Shown: positions 1 through 9,720 of the stretch, one piece after another
How positions within the stretch are numbered: the first letter of the stretch is position 1
How the letters are laid out: the number at the start of each line of letters is the position of its first letter
Assembly (NCBI RefSeq): GCF_019930045.1
Contig: NZ_JAHZQQ010000004.1
Coordinates: 1-64,000, forward strand
Length of the DNA: 64,000 bases
Direction of reading: 5' to 3'
Origin: Streptococcus australis
Lineage (GTDB): Bacteria > Bacillota > Bacilli > Lactobacillales > Streptococcaceae
Made by a program: the position numbers and the translations under genes
The notes under the pieces: generated by a model
Database searches by the model: none
What the model was told of the DNA's origin: nothing
The model's input: only the letters and a program-made list of their open reading frames with translations

Positions 1-2
1 AG

Positions 3-77
3 CTCATAGTTTTTCCTCGGGTTCTGTTTGTGTGAATACTTACAGTTTACCCCAATGAAACGCTATGAGTTTTTTTG
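3..77 (+). terminator. Terminator-like hairpin at window start
   Basis: CTCATAG at 3-9 pairs with CTATGAG at 63-69, followed by eight T. The roughly 50-base loop is long for a simple terminator, so this may be the 3' end of a structured RNA or of a gene upstream of the window. No coding sequence is visible in 1-122; the rest is the AT-rich promoter zone of the next gene. Confidence 0.4.
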
Positions 78-122
78 TTGCACTATATTTTACAATTTAT
101 CATGAAAAAAGGAGATAAAACA

Positions 123-749
123 ATGAAAAAAGTTTTATTATCATCAGTAGCAGCTCTTTCACTTTTTGCAGCAGCAGCACCTGTATTTGCACAAGGTGAA
201 AACCCAAATGCATCTAACCAATTGATCCAAAAGAAATATGTTTCTGAACGTGACGTTGCTGATGAAGCAAATGCACAAGTGGCAGCACACGATGCAGAAA
301 TTCGTGCAGAAGTTGCAAAACAACCTTCAGTAGTAGCAGCTCAAGCAGCTCTTGATGCGGCTAAAGATTACACTGGTCATGACCATGATGTAAAACTTGC
401 TCGCGCTCAAGAAGACTTTGATCGTGTTTACAACGAAGCTTACAATACTGTTCGCAACCGTTACATCCAAGTTCTTCAACAAAAATATCGTGAAGCAGCT
501 CAAAGCCAAGGTAACTACTGGAACGATCCAACTGGTGTAGAAGATAACAAACCTAACCTTACTCGTATTGCAGAAGACATCAAAGCTCAAACTGGTAAAG
601 ATGTTACTGTTACTACAGATGAAAATGGTAACGTTGTAGTTAAAGACGAAAAAGGTAACGTTATTGGTACTGTTGACAATAACGGTAACCTAGTTAAAGC
701 TGATGCTAAAGCTGGTAAAACTCTTCCAAAAACAAGCGCAGTTAAATAA
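123..749 (+). CDS. Secreted protein with C-terminal LPKTS motif
   Basis: A 208-residue protein starting at the ATG behind AAAGGAG (109-114); an in-frame upstream start lacks a site. Residues 1-22 form a signal peptide ending in APVFAQG. The mature part is hydrophilic, Ala/Lys/Asp-rich and predicted mostly helical, followed by short Gly-Asn turns (DENGN, DEKGN, DNNGN). It ends in LPKTSAVK, so a sortase-like LPxTG-type motif sits only three residues from the stop, with no hydrophobic anchor or basic tail. The DNA after the stop encodes no anchor in any frame, so this is not a simple frameshift. It lies directly upstream of a class B sortase gene with a terminator between them. The function is unknown; a sortase substrate is an inference. 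Confidence 0.85.
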   Translation: MKKVLLSSVAALSLFAAAAPVFAQGENPNASNQLIQKKYVSERDVADEANAQVAAHDAEIRAEVAKQPSVVAAQAALDAAKDYTGHDHDVKLARAQEDFDRVYNEAYNTVRNRYIQVLQQKYREAAQSQGNYWNDPTGVEDNKPNLTRIAEDIKAQTGKDVTVTTDENGNVVVKDEKGNVIGTVDNNGNLVKADAKAGKTLPKTSAVK

Positions 750-774
750 TTTGATTATTAATTAGCTCGAAACG

Positions 775-810
775 AATATCACTGAGTCCTAGGGCTCAGT
801 GATATTTTTT
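775..810 (+). terminator. Rho-independent terminator
   Basis: The 12-bp stem AATATCACTGAG/CTCAGTGATATT is followed by a T run. It ends the LPKTS-protein transcript, so the sortase gene needs readthrough or its own promoter. Confidence 0.85.
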
Positions 811-842
811 AGAGAAAAAATCGTCATAAGGAGATCAACGAA

Positions 843-1691
843 ATGAAAAGAGCTGAGAAAAAAGCTTCAAATAAATTGGTTGGAATCATTATTGCTCTTA
901 CTGCAGTCGTCGTGATTGTTGCTGGTTTTATTTTCTTCAATCCATTTGGGGGAGGAAAATCTTCTAGCACAGCTAAAAAGTCAACTAGTACAAGCTCAAC
1001 CAAACAAGCAGCTAAATATGAACCAAGTCAAGAAGAAAAAGATTATTTAAAAAATCGTTTTGCCCAATTAACTGCGGTTAATCCAGAAACAATTGGTTAT
1101 GTTTATGCACCAGGAACTGAGTTAGATGAGCCTGTTGTTCAAACAGGGGACAATGCTACTTATTTGGATAAAACTTTTGATGGTGGAAACGAACCTCTTA
1201 TGGGAACTGTTTTCATGGATACAGATAACAAAAAGGACTTTAGCGATCGTTTGACTTGGCTCTTTGGTCATGCACGTGGCAGTAAAGTTGCAGATCATCG
1301 CATGTTTAATGATGTTAATTTCTATGATAACCAAGAGTACTTTAATCAGCACCCTTACGTAGTTATTGAAACACCTGAGCGCAAGTATTATTATGAAGCA
1401 ATGGGCTTGGTCATTGTTCCTGAAACAACAGCTTTCTATCGTACCAGCTTTTCAGATGATGAAGATTTCACTACCCAGTTGAAAAACATCTATGAGTCAG
1501 CGCGTACAAAAAATCCAAATATTAAAATCAATGCTTCTGATAAGTACCTAGTCTTGTCTACTTGTCGCGAAGAAGATGAAACGATCCGTTCCAATCTCTA
1601 CCTTCGTCAAATTCCGGATTCGGAAATGAAGGATTTCTTGGCGAAACATGGTGATCAGTTGAATTATGTTGCAACACGTGGTCAAGAATAG
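843..1691 (+). CDS. Class B sortase
   Basis: A 282-residue membrane-anchored cysteine transpeptidase that joins secreted substrates to peptidoglycan or pilin. Residues 13-33 form one N-terminal membrane anchor, followed by a Ser/Thr/Lys linker to about 58 and then the sortase domain. Class B hallmarks are visible: NATYLDKTFDGGNE, GTVFMDTDN, the catalytic His in FGHARG, the catalytic Cys in VLSTCREE and a downstream Arg (RSNLYLRQ). The start has AAGGAG nine bases upstream. The preceding gene ends in LPKTS, whereas known class B sortases usually prefer NPxTN-type motifs, so that pairing is an inference. No pilus genes are nearby. Confidence 0.9.
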   Translation: MKRAEKKASNKLVGIIIALTAVVVIVAGFIFFNPFGGGKSSSTAKKSTSTSSTKQAAKYEPSQEEKDYLKNRFAQLTAVNPETIGYVYAPGTELDEPVVQTGDNATYLDKTFDGGNEPLMGTVFMDTDNKKDFSDRLTWLFGHARGSKVADHRMFNDVNFYDNQEYFNQHPYVVIETPERKYYYEAMGLVIVPETTAFYRTSFSDDEDFTTQLKNIYESARTKNPNIKINASDKYLVLSTCREEDETIRSNLYLRQIPDSEMKDFLAKHGDQLNYVATRGQE

Positions 1692-1720
1692 AAAAGATTT
1701 GGTAAAATTTATTCAATGAG

Positions 1721-1749
1721 AGGATTTAGCATGTGCTAAGTCCTTTTTT
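1721..1749 (+). terminator. Rho-independent terminator
   Basis: GGATTTAGC pairs with GCTAAGTCC across a four-base loop, followed by six T. It ends the sortase transcript. Confidence 0.85.
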
Positions 1750-1798
1750 GATGAGAAAGGCCATTATTGTATCATTTTAGTTGGGACTAGCCCCTTTT

Positions 1799-1827
1799 TT
1801 GCGATGCTTTTCCATTTATAGTATAAT
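1799..1827 (+). promoter_or_regulatory. araT operon promoter
   Basis: TTGCGA (1799-1804), a 17-base spacer and TATAAT (1822-1827), 27 bases before the araT start codon. Confidence 0.7.
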
Positions 1828-1854
1828 GGTGATAGAACTTTTTTGGAGGTGGCT

Positions 1855-3036
1855 ATGGATTTAACAAAACGGTTTAATCAAAATTTGAATCGAATCGAGA
1901 TTTCTTTGATTCGTCAGTTTGACCAAGCCATTTCTTCTATTCCAGGTGTTTTACGCTTAACCTTGGGTGAACCAGATTTTACAACGCCAGATCATGTAAA
2001 GGAAGCAGCAAAAGCAGCTATTGACGCCAACCAGAGTCATTATACGGGGATGAGTGGCTTGCTAGCTCTACGTGAAGCTGCTAGTCAGTTTGTAGCTGAA
2101 AAATATAACCTACAGTATCGACCAGAGGATGAAATTTTGGTCACGATTGGGGCAACGGAGGCCCTTTCTGCGACCTTGACCGCTATATTGGAACCGGGAG
2201 ATGTAGTGCTCTTACCAGCACCAGCTTATCCTGGTTACGAACCTATTATTAAACTGATGGGGGCTAGTGTCGTCGAAATCGATACGACAGACAATCGCTT
2301 TATCCTCAGTCCAGAGGCTTTAGAAAAGGCCATAGAAGAGCAAGGAGATCGCATCAAGGCGGTTATTCTCAACTACCCAGCTAATCCGACAGGTGTCACC
2401 TACTCTAAGGAGCAGATGCAGGAGTTGGCTAGAGTCTTGAAGAAATATGAAATCTTTGTCGTTTGTGACGAAGTTTATTCAGAGCTAACCTATACAGGTC
2501 AGTCTCACGTTTCCTTGGGATCCTATCTACGGGACCAAGCCATTATTATCAATGGCTTATCTAAGTCTCATGCCATGACAGGCTGGAGACTCGGTTTTAT
2601 CTTTGCGTCGGCTCCCTTGACAGCTCACTTAATCAAGAGTCATCAGTACTTGGTGACTGCGGCGGGGACCATGAACCAGTATGCAGCCATTGAAGCCTTA
2701 ACGGTTGGTAAAGACGACGCAGAGCCGATGAAACGGGAATACATAGAGCGTCGAGATTATATCATCAAAGAAATGTCTGCCATGGGCTTTGATATCATCC
2801 GCCCAGATGGGGCCTTCTATATCTTTGCTAAGATCCCACAAGGATATAACCAAGACTCCTTCGATTTTTTGAAGCTCCTAGCCCAAGAAAAGGCTGTTGC
2901 CTTTATCCCAGGAATGGCTTTTGGCCCTTACGGCGAAGGATATGTGCGCTTGTCTTATGCAGTAAGTATGGAAGTGATCCAAGAAGCGATGAGTCGGTTG
3001 AAGGAGTTTATGAAAGAACATGCTGGAGAGCATTGA
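1855..3036 (+). CDS. araT: Pyridoxal-phosphate aminotransferase, AraT type
   Basis: A 393-residue class I/II aminotransferase. In lactic acid bacteria AraT moves the amino group of aromatic amino acids (also Leu and Met) to 2-oxoglutarate. Visible motifs are the substrate region [13 protein letters not shown], the cofactor region [12 protein letters not shown] with VCDEVYSEL, the Schiff-base lysine in [15 protein letters not shown] and the arginine in [10 protein letters not shown]. The ATG at 1855 follows GGAGGTGGCT, a better site than the in-frame codons before it. It is first in an operon with recO, which it overlaps by 17 bases. Exact substrate preference cannot be read from sequence. Confidence 0.9.
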   Translation: MDLTKRFNQNLNRIEISLIRQFDQAISSIPGVLRLTLGEPDFTTPDHVKEAAKAAIDANQSHYTGMSGLLALREAASQFVAEKYNLQYRPEDEILVTIGATEALSATLTAILEPGDVVLLPAPAYPGYEPIIKLMGASVVEIDTTDNRFILSPEALEKAIEEQGDRIKAVILNYPANPTGVTYSKEQMQELARVLKKYEIFVVCDEVYSELTYTGQSHVSLGSYLRDQAIIINGLSKSHAMTGWRLGFIFASAPLTAHLIKSHQYLVTAAGTMNQYAAIEALTVGKDDAEPMKREYIERRDYIIKEMSAMGFDIIRPDGAFYIFAKIPQGYNQDSFDFLKLLAQEKAVAFIPGMAFGPYGEGYVRLSYAVSMEVIQEAMSRLKEFMKEHAGEH

Positions 3037-3799
3037 GAGTCGTGGCATTGTCCTCTACCATCGGGATTACCGAGAGGACGATAAGCTGGTTAAAATCTTT
3101 ACAGAGCAAGCTGGCAAGCTCATGTTTTTCGTGAAACATGCCAATCGTTCTCGGTTGAATTCTATGATCCAACCGTTGACTTTAGCGGATATGTATCTGA
3201 AAATCAATGATGACGGACTCAGCTATATCGAAGATATTCATGAGGTTCAAAGTTTCCAAGGGATTAATCAAGATCTTTTTCGTCTTTCCTACGCAACCTA
3301 TATACTGGCCTTGGCAGATGCTAGTATACAGGATCGTCAACCTGATCCAGCTTTATTTGCTTTTTTAGAGCAGACCTTGCAATTGATGGATCGGGGCTTG
3401 GATTATGAAATCTTGACCAATATTTTTGAAATGCAGATTTTATCCCGATTTGGTGTTGCCTTAAACGTCCATGAGTGTTGTGTCTGTCATCGAGTGGGGT
3501 TGCCTTTTGATTTTTCATTCCGCTTGGGTGGTGTCCTTTGCCCAGATCATTATAATCGTGACGAAAGACGAGCGCACTGGGATCCAAACGCCCTCTATTT
3601 GTTGGATCGTTTTCAAGCTGTGAAATTTAGTGAGTTAGAGACGATTTCCATCCATGATGAGATGAAGAAAGAGTTGAGAAAGTGCCTAGACCAACTCTAT
3701 GATGAATATGTAGGCATTCATCTAAAATCTAAGAAATTTATTGATTCCCTAGGAAGCTGGGGAGAGATCTTAAAAGATCAGTCTGGAGGTAAGAAATGA
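3020..3799 (+). CDS. recO: DNA repair protein RecO
   Basis: A 259-residue recombination mediator of the RecFOR pathway that helps load RecA on gapped DNA. It has an N-terminal OB-fold ([22 protein letters not shown]) and a C-terminal helical and zinc-finger region with the cysteine pattern CCVC (residues about 152-155) and a later LCPDH. The start overlaps araT by 17 bases; AAGGAG at 3001-3006 is the likely ribosome site. It overlaps plsX by four bases (ATGA), so the two are translationally coupled. This order is standard in streptococci. Confidence 0.93.
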   Translation: MLESIESRGIVLYHRDYREDDKLVKIFTEQAGKLMFFVKHANRSRLNSMIQPLTLADMYLKINDDGLSYIEDIHEVQSFQGINQDLFRLSYATYILALADASIQDRQPDPALFAFLEQTLQLMDRGLDYEILTNIFEMQILSRFGVALNVHECCVCHRVGLPFDFSFRLGGVLCPDHYNRDERRAHWDPNALYLLDRFQAVKFSELETISIHDEMKKELRKCLDQLYDEYVGIHLKSKKFIDSLGSWGEILKDQSGGKK

Positions 3800-4800
3800 A
3801 AAAAATTGCAGTTGATGCAATGGGTGGAGATCATGCTCCACAGGCCCTGGTAGAAGGGGTCAATCAAGCCATACAAGAATTTAAGGATATTGAAGTCATT
3901 TTGTATGGGGATGAGGCTAAAATTAAGCAATACCTGACAGCAACTGAGCGGGTATCGATCGTCCATACGGATGAGAAAATCAACTCAGATGATGAGCCAA
4001 CTCGTGCGATTCGTCGGAAAAAGCAAGCCAGCATGGTCTTAGCAGCGCATGCAGTTAAGAATGGAGAAGCGGATGCGATGCTTTCTGCAGGAAATACAGG
4101 GGCTCTTCTTGCCTCTGGTTACTTCATCGTCGGTCGGATCAAGGTCATCGATCGTCCAGGTTTGATGTCGACTCTTCCTACCCTTGATGGGAAGGGCTAT
4201 GATATGTTGGATCTGGGGGCAAATGCTGAAAATACGCCAACACACTTGCACCAATATGCGATTATGGGAGCCTATTATGCAGAGAATGTCCGTGGCATTA
4301 AGCGGCCTCGTATCGGTCTCTTAAATAACGGAACAGAGGAAAGCAAGGGTGATCCCCTACGCAAGGAGACCTATCAATTATTAGCAGCAGATCCTTCTCT
4401 CAATTTTGTAGGAAATGTGGAAGCGCGTGACTTGATGGATGGAGTTGCTGACGTCATTGTTACAGATGGATTTACAGGTAATGCTGTCCTTAAGACTATG
4501 GAAGGAACTGCTCTGGGCCTCTTTAAACAGTTGAAAACGGTCCTTAGTGGTGGTGGGTTGAAAGCCAAGATTGGAGCCTTCCTCTTGAAGAATGATCTAC
4601 GAGGTTTGAAAAAGACCTTGGATTATTCAGATGTTGGAGGTGCGGTCTTGTTTGGCTTGCAAGCCCCTGTCGTGAAAACCCATGGTTCTAGTGATGCCAA
4701 GGCAGTCTATAGCACGATCCGCCAGATCCGGACCATGTTGGAAACAGATGTTATTCGTAAATCTGTGGTTGAATTATCAGAATTGGAGGAAGAGAAATGA
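3796..4800 (+). CDS. plsX: Phosphate acyltransferase PlsX
   Basis: A 334-residue enzyme that makes acyl-phosphate from acyl-ACP for the PlsY step of phospholipid synthesis. Family features are the opening [14 protein letters not shown], the loop [14 protein letters not shown], and the segments [11 protein letters not shown] and [16 protein letters not shown]. Length matches the family. GGAGGT lies eight bases before the start. It overlaps recO and acpP by ATGA junctions, so an acyl-carrier protein is made from the same message as the enzyme that uses acyl-ACP. Confidence 0.95.
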   Translation: MKKIAVDAMGGDHAPQALVEGVNQAIQEFKDIEVILYGDEAKIKQYLTATERVSIVHTDEKINSDDEPTRAIRRKKQASMVLAAHAVKNGEADAMLSAGNTGALLASGYFIVGRIKVIDRPGLMSTLPTLDGKGYDMLDLGANAENTPTHLHQYAIMGAYYAENVRGIKRPRIGLLNNGTEESKGDPLRKETYQLLAADPSLNFVGNVEARDLMDGVADVIVTDGFTGNAVLKTMEGTALGLFKQLKTVLSGGGLKAKIGAFLLKNDLRGLKKTLDYSDVGGAVLFGLQAPVVKTHGSSDAKAVYSTIRQIRTMLETDVIRKSVVELSELEEEK

Positions 4801-5042
4801 GTCGTCATCAAGAAATTTTTAAACTAGTTGAAGGGTTGATTCAAGATAATAAGGGATCTGACTATGAGGTCTCTTTGGATTTGGATTTACGAAAAGACTT
4901 GGAAGTGGATTCCGTTGATCTCATGGAATACATTATTTATTTGGAAGAAGCCTATCAAATTAATATCCCAGATAAAGACATTGATGCCATGGCAACTGTT
5001 GGAGATATGGTAGACTACGTTTTGAAGAAAACAAGCAAATAA
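4797..5042 (+). CDS. acpP: Acyl carrier protein
   Basis: An 81-residue acidic four-helix carrier. The phosphopantetheine serine lies in [12 protein letters not shown]; the site reads DSVD rather than the more common DSLD, a conservative change. Coupled to plsX by a four-base overlap. Streptococci usually carry another ACP in the fab cluster, so this one may mainly serve phospholipid synthesis (inference). The operon ends at the terminator just downstream. Confidence 0.93.
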   Translation: MSRHQEIFKLVEGLIQDNKGSDYEVSLDLDLRKDLEVDSVDLMEYIIYLEEAYQINIPDKDIDAMATVGDMVDYVLKKTSK

Positions 5043-5060
5043 GGTTCGGATTTTACGAAC
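5042..5060 (+). promoter_or_regulatory. Paired PurBox-like sites
   Basis: An inverted pair of CGAAC-type sites: on the minus strand AAATCCGAAC, and on the plus strand TTTTACGAAC. They resemble the PurBox (AWWWCCGAACWWT) bound by PurR in lactococci and streptococci. They lie upstream of the acpP terminator, over 100 bases from the purC promoter, so their role in purC control is less sure than that of the nearer site. Confidence 0.45.
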
Positions 5061-5075
5061 AAACAAGCATCTAAA

Positions 5076-5118
5076 AATAAGAGGTTGAATCTTTTTGATT
5101 CAATCTCTTATTATTTTT
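5076..5118 (+). terminator. Terminator of the araT-acpP operon
   Basis: The 16-bp stem AATAAGAGGTTGAATC/GATTCAATCTCTTATT has a short T-rich loop and is followed by a T run. Confidence 0.9.
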
Positions 5119-5124
5119 GTGTTA

Positions 5125-5178
5125 CAAGCGAACAAGATACGGATTTAACTTGAAAAAACAACCTCTCTGTGATACACT
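5125..5178 (+). promoter_or_regulatory. purC operon promoter with PurBox
   Basis: TTGAAA (5150-5155), a 17-base spacer and TACACT (5173-5178). Upstream, AAGCGAACAAGAT (CGAAC at 5129-5133) matches a PurBox half-site placed as expected for activation by PurR with PRPP. Confidence 0.65.
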
Positions 5179-5211
5179 GAAAAGGATAAAAGATGAAAGG
5201 CGAACAAGAAG

Positions 5212-5919
5212 ATGTCCGATCAATTAATTTATACGGGGAAAGCAAAAGATATTTATAGTACAGAAGACGAACATGTGATTAAGTCCGTTTATAAGGACCA
5301 GGCCACCATGCTGAATGGAGCTCGCAAAGAGACCATTGAGGGGAAAGGTGTGCTCAACAATCAGATTTCGTCTCTTATTTTTGAAAAATTGAATGCTGCG
5401 GGTGTGGCTACTCACTTTATCGAACGTATTTCTGACACAGAACAACTCAACAAGAAGGTGACAATCATTCCTTTGGAAATTGTGCTTCGTAATGTGACGG
5501 CGGGTTCTTTTTCTAAACGCTTTGGCGTTGAAGAAGGTTTGGACTTGGAGACTCCAATCGTTGAATTTTACTACAAAAATGATGAGTTGGACGATCCATT
5601 CATCAATGATGAGCATGTGAAGTTCTTGGATATTGCCAATGATGAGCAAATTGCTTATATCAAGGAAGAAACGCGTCGTATCAATGAATTGTTGAAAGAT
5701 TGGTTTGCACAAATTGGTCTTCGCTTGATTGACTTCAAATTGGAATTTGGTTTTGATAAGGATGGCAAGATTATCTTGGCAGATGAATTCTCACCAGACA
5801 ACTGCCGCCTTTGGGATGCTGAAGGGCACCATATGGACAAGGATGTCTTCCGTCGTGATCTTGGTAGCTTGACAGATGTTTACAAGGTCGTTTTAGAAAA
5901 ATTGCAGGGCTTGAAGTAA
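5212..5919 (+). CDS. purC: SAICAR synthetase
   Basis: A 235-residue phosphoribosylaminoimidazole-succinocarboxamide synthase that joins aspartate to CAIR with ATP (step 7 of IMP synthesis). It opens with the ATP loop [12 protein letters not shown] and has the signature [15 protein letters not shown] and the active-site segment [13 protein letters not shown]. First gene of the main pur operon, behind its own promoter. In S. pneumoniae comAB lies between acpP and purC (recalled gene order); here only a terminator and promoter do. Confidence 0.96.
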   Translation: MSDQLIYTGKAKDIYSTEDEHVIKSVYKDQATMLNGARKETIEGKGVLNNQISSLIFEKLNAAGVATHFIERISDTEQLNKKVTIIPLEIVLRNVTAGSFSKRFGVEEGLDLETPIVEFYYKNDELDDPFINDEHVKFLDIANDEQIAYIKEETRRINELLKDWFAQIGLRLIDFKLEFGFDKDGKIILADEFSPDNCRLWDAEGHHMDKDVFRRDLGSLTDVYKVVLEKLQGLK

Positions 5920-5982
5920 TCTGTTTGAAAGGGAAAGCCTTCGTCTTCAAGAGCCTATTTGAATAGAAATAAAGGAACTAAA

Positions 5983-8900
5983 ATGGATAAACGTATTTTC
6001 GTTGAGAAAAAAGCTGATTTTCGTGTGAAATCGGACTCATTAGTAAAAGAATTACAGCATAATCTTCAGTTGAAAACCTTGAAAGATCTTCGGATTGTTC
6101 AGGTTTACGATGTCTTTAATTTGGCAGAAGATTTGTTTGCGCGTGCGGAAAAACACATCTTTTCTGAGCAGGTGACCGATACTGTTTTGGATGAAGCTGC
6201 GGTTCAGGCTGATCTTGAGAAGCATGCTTTCTTTGCCATTGAAAGCTTGCCTGGTCAATTTGACCAACGGGCGGCATCTTCACAAGAAGCTTTGCTGTTG
6301 TTGGGTAGTTCAAATGATGTAACAGTGAATACAGCACAATTGTACTTGGTTAACAAGGATATTGATGCGAATGAGTTGGAAGCTGTCAAAAACTACCTCT
6401 TGAACCCAGTGGATTCTCGTTTCAAAGATATCACTGTTGGCATCGCGAAACAGGATTTCTCTGAGTCTGACAAGACCATTCCAAGCTTGGATTTCTTTGA
6501 AACATATACGGCAGAAGATTTTGCACAGTATAAAGCTGAGCAAGGATTGGCCATGGAAGTGGATGACCTTCTCTTCATTCAAGATTACTTTAAGTCCATT
6601 GGACGGGTACCAACTGAGACTGAGCTTAAGGTGTTGGATACTTACTGGTCTGACCACTGCCGTCACACAACTTTCGAGACTGAGTTGAAACACATCGATT
6701 TCTCAGCTTCTAAATTCCAAAAACAATTGCAGGCGACTTATGACAAGTATATTGCCATGCGTGATGAGTTGGGACGTACTGAAAAACCTCAAACCTTGAT
6801 GGATATGGCGACTATTTTTGGCCGTTATGAGCGTGCTAATGGTCGTTTGGATGACATGGAAGTGTCTGATGAAATCAATGCCTGCTCAGTTGAAATTGAA
6901 GTGGATGTCAATGGTGTCAAAGAACCATGGCTTCTCATGTTCAAGAATGAAACCCACAACCACCCAACGGAAATTGAACCATTTGGTGGAGCGGCTACTT
7001 GTATCGGTGGTGCCATTCGCGACCCATTGTCAGGGCGTTCCTACGTTTACCAAGCCATGCGTATCTCAGGTGCTGGTGATATTACAGCTCCAATTTCAGC
7101 AACCCGTGCTGGTAAATTGCCACAACAAGTGATCTCTAAAACAGCGGCTCACGGTTATTCTTCATACGGTAACCAAATTGGTTTGGCGACAACTTATGTT
7201 CGTGAATACTTCCACCCAGGTTTCGTTGCTAAGCGTATGGAGCTAGGTGCAGTTGTCGGTGCGGCTCCTAAGGAAAATGTTGTCCGTGAAAAACCTGAAG
7301 CAGGCGATGTGATCATTTTACTCGGTGGTAAGACTGGACGTGACGGTGTCGGTGGTGCGACAGGTTCATCTAAAGTTCAAACAGTTGAATCTGTTGAAAC
7401 AGCTGGTGCTGAGGTTCAAAAAGGGAATGCCATCGAAGAACGTAAGATTCAACGTCTTTTCCGTAATGGGGAAGTGACCCGTCTGATCAAGAAATCAAAT
7501 GACTTTGGTGCTGGTGGTGTCTGTGTGGCTATCGGTGAATTGGCTGATGGTCTTGAAATTGATCTAGACAAAGTGCCATTGAAATACCAAGGCTTGAATG
7601 GTACAGAAATTGCTATCTCTGAATCTCAAGAGCGGATGGCTGTAGTGGTTCGTCCAGAAGATGTAGATGCCTTCGTTGCAGCATGTAACAAAGAAAATAT
7701 TGATGCTGTTGTCGTTGCGACAGTGACGGAGAAACCAAATCTTGTCATGCACTGGAATGGTGAAACCATCGTTGATTTGGAACGTCGTTTCCTTGATACA
7801 AACGGTGTACGTGTGGTTGTAGATGCTAAGGTGGTTGACAAGGATGTCAAGCTTCCAGAAGAACGTCAAACATCTGCTGAAACCCTTGAAGCGGATACGC
7901 TTGAAGTCTTGGCTGACCTGAACCATGCCAGTCAAAAAGGGTTACAAACTATCTTTGATAGTTCAGTTGGTCGTTCAACAGTCAATCACCCACTCGGTGG
8001 TCGCTACCAAATCACACCAACGGAAGCTTCTGTACAGAAATTGCCAGTCCAACATGGTGTGACAACAACTGCTTCTGTTATGGCGCAAGGGTTTAACCCT
8101 TATATCGCCGAATGGTCTCCATATCATGGTGCTGCTTATGCGGTCATCGAAGCAACTGCCCGTTTGGTTGCTGCTGGTGCCAACTGGTCTAAGGCTCGTT
8201 TCTCTTATCAAGAATATTTCGAACGGATGGATAAACAGGCAGAGCGTTTTGGTCAACCAGTAGCAGCTCTTCTTGGATCCATTGAAGCTCAGATTCAACT
8301 TGGTTTGCCATCTATCGGTGGGAAGGACTCGATGTCTGGTACCTTTGAAGAATTGACAGTACCACCAACCTTGGTAGCCTTTGGGGTGACAACAGCAGAT
8401 AGCCGTAAGGTTCTTTCTCCAGAATTTAAAGCTTCTGGTGAAAATATCTATTACATCCCAGGTCAAGCTTTGGCCCAAGAAATTGATTTTGATCTTATCA
8501 AGTCTAACTTTGCTCAATTTGAAGCTATCCAAGCTGCCCATAAAGTGACAGCAGCATCAGCTGTCAAATATGGTGGTGTCCTTGAAGCCCTTGCCCTTGC
8601 AACATTTGGGAACCATATCGGTGCCACTGTTGAATTAGCTGCCCTTGACAGCAGCTTGACAGCCCAATTGGGTGGATTCATCTTCACTTCACCAGAAGAG
8701 ATTGAAGGTGTTGAGAAGATTGGACAAACAGTTGGAGACTTTACACTGCTTGTCAACGGTGTAATGCTCGATGGACACAAACTTGACAATGCCTTCCAAG
8801 GTAAGTTGGAAGAAGTTTACCCTACTGAGTTTGAACAGGCTACTGAACTAGAAGAAGTACCTGCAGTGGCATCAGATATCGTGATTAAAGCCAAAGAAAT

Positions 8901-9708
8901 AGTTGAGACACCAGTAGTTTACATTCCGGTGTTCCCAGGTACCAACTCGGAGTATGACTCCGCTAAGGCCTTTGAAAAAGAAGGGGCCAAAGTCAACTTG
9001 GTACCATTTGTCACACTGAATGAAGAAGCCATTGTCAAGTCTGTTGACACCATGGTTGACAACATTGAAAAAGCAAACATTATCTTCTTTGCCGGTGGCT
9101 TCTCAGCTGCGGATGAACCAGATGGATCTGCTAAATTTATCGTTAACATCTTGCTCAATGAAAAAGTACGTGCGGCCATCGATAGCTTCATCGAAGGTGG
9201 TGGTTTGATCATCGGTATCTGTAATGGATTCCAAGCTCTTGTTAAATCAGGTCTTCTTCCATACGGTAACTTTGAAGATGCAAGCAGTACGAGTCCAACT
9301 CTCTTCTACAATGATGCCAACCAACACGTGGCTAAGATGGTGGAAACAAGGATTTCCAATACCAACTCACCATGGCTTGCCGGAGTAGAAGTTGGTGACA
9401 TCCATGCCATCCCAGTATCACACGGTGAAGGTAAATTTGTCGTGACAGCTGAGGAATTCGCAGAGCTTCGTGACAATGGTCAAATCTTTAGCCAATACGT
9501 TGACTTCGAAGGTAAGCCAAGCATGGATTCTAAATACAATCCTAACGGATCTGTCCATGCGATTGAAGGGATTACCAGCAAGAACGGTCAAATCATTGGG
9601 AAGATGGGTCACTCAGAACGTTTTGAAGACGGTCTCTTCCAAAATATTCCAGGAAATAAAGACCAGCATCTTTTTGCATCAGCGGTTCAATATTTTACTG
9701 GAAAATAA
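5983..9708 (+). CDS. purL: FGAM synthase, single-chain PurL
   Basis: A 1241-residue phosphoribosylformylglycinamidine synthase of the long fused type, unlike the split PurS/L/Q enzyme of Bacillus. It converts FGAR, glutamine and ATP to FGAM. In order: N-terminal PurS-like part, two AIRS-type ATP domains (TYWSDHCRHTTF; KNETHNHPTEIEPFGGAATC; GGKDSMSGTFEE), and a C-terminal class I glutamine amidotransferase with nucleophile Cys near 1080 in GICNGFQALVKSG and His in VSHGEGKFVV. The ATG at 5983 follows AAAGGAAC; upstream in-frame codons lack a site. Much of the gene uses biased, highly expressed codons. Confidence 0.97.
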   Translation: MDKRIFVEKKADFRVKSDSLVKELQHNLQLKTLKDLRIVQVYDVFNLAEDLFARAEKHIFSEQVTDTVLDEAAVQADLEKHAFFAIESLPGQFDQRAASSQEALLLLGSSNDVTVNTAQLYLVNKDIDANELEAVKNYLLNPVDSRFKDITVGIAKQDFSESDKTIPSLDFFETYTAEDFAQYKAEQGLAMEVDDLLFIQDYFKSIGRVPTETELKVLDTYWSDHCRHTTFETELKHIDFSASKFQKQLQATYDKYIAMRDELGRTEKPQTLMDMATIFGRYERANGRLDDMEVSDEINACSVEIEVDVNGVKEPWLLMFKNETHNHPTEIEPFGGAATCIGGAIRDPLSGRSYVYQAMRISGAGDITAPISATRAGKLPQQVISKTAAHGYSSYGNQIGLATTYVREYFHPGFVAKRMELGAVVGAAPKENVVREKPEAGDVIILLGGKTGRDGVGGATGSSKVQTVESVETAGAEVQKGNAIEERKIQRLFRNGEVTRLIKKSNDFGAGGVCVAIGELADGLEIDLDKVPLKYQGLNGTEIAISESQERMAVVVRPEDVDAFVAACNKENIDAVVVATVTEKPNLVMHWNGETIVDLERRFLDTNGVRVVVDAKVVDKDVKLPEERQTSAETLEADTLEVLADLNHASQKGLQTIFDSSVGRSTVNHPLGGRYQITPTEASVQKLPVQHGVTTTASVMAQGFNPYIAEWSPYHGAAYAVIEATARLVAAGANWSKARFSYQEYFERMDKQAERFGQPVAALLGSIEAQIQLGLPSIGGKDSMSGTFEELTVPPTLVAFGVTTADSRKVLSPEFKASGENIYYIPGQALAQEIDFDLIKSNFAQFEAIQAAHKVTAASAVKYGGVLEALALATFGNHIGATVELAALDSSLTAQLGGFIFTSPEEIEGVEKIGQTVGDFTLLVNGVMLDGHKLDNAFQGKLEEVYPTEFEQATELEEVPAVASDIVIKAKEIVETPVVYIPVFPGTNSEYDSAKAFEKEGAKVNLVPFVTLNEEAIVKSVDTMVDNIEKANIIFFAGGFSAADEPDGSAKFIVNILLNEKVRAAIDSFIEGGGLIIGICNGFQALVKSGLLPYGNFEDASSTSPTLFYNDANQHVAKMVETRISNTNSPWLAGVEVGDIHAIPVSHGEGKFVVTAEEFAELRDNGQIFSQYVDFEGKPSMDSKYNPNGSVHAIEGITSKNGQIIGKMGHSERFEDGLFQNIPGNKDQHLFASAVQYFTGK

Positions 9709-9720
9709 AAGGTATACAAC

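Noticed and set aside
327-590. 87-codon minus-strand frame in the LPKTS protein gene
   Set aside because: Antisense to a gene with a clear signal peptide and ribosome site; no site of its own.
5043-5211. Purine riboswitch upstream of purC
   Set aside because: The only strong fold is the acpP terminator; conserved purine-aptamer sequences are absent and CGAAC sites explain control better.
7975-8541. Long open frame on the minus strand inside purL (188 codons)
   Set aside because: It lies fully inside the well-supported purL gene, has no ribosome site and its protein resembles no family; a codon-bias shadow.
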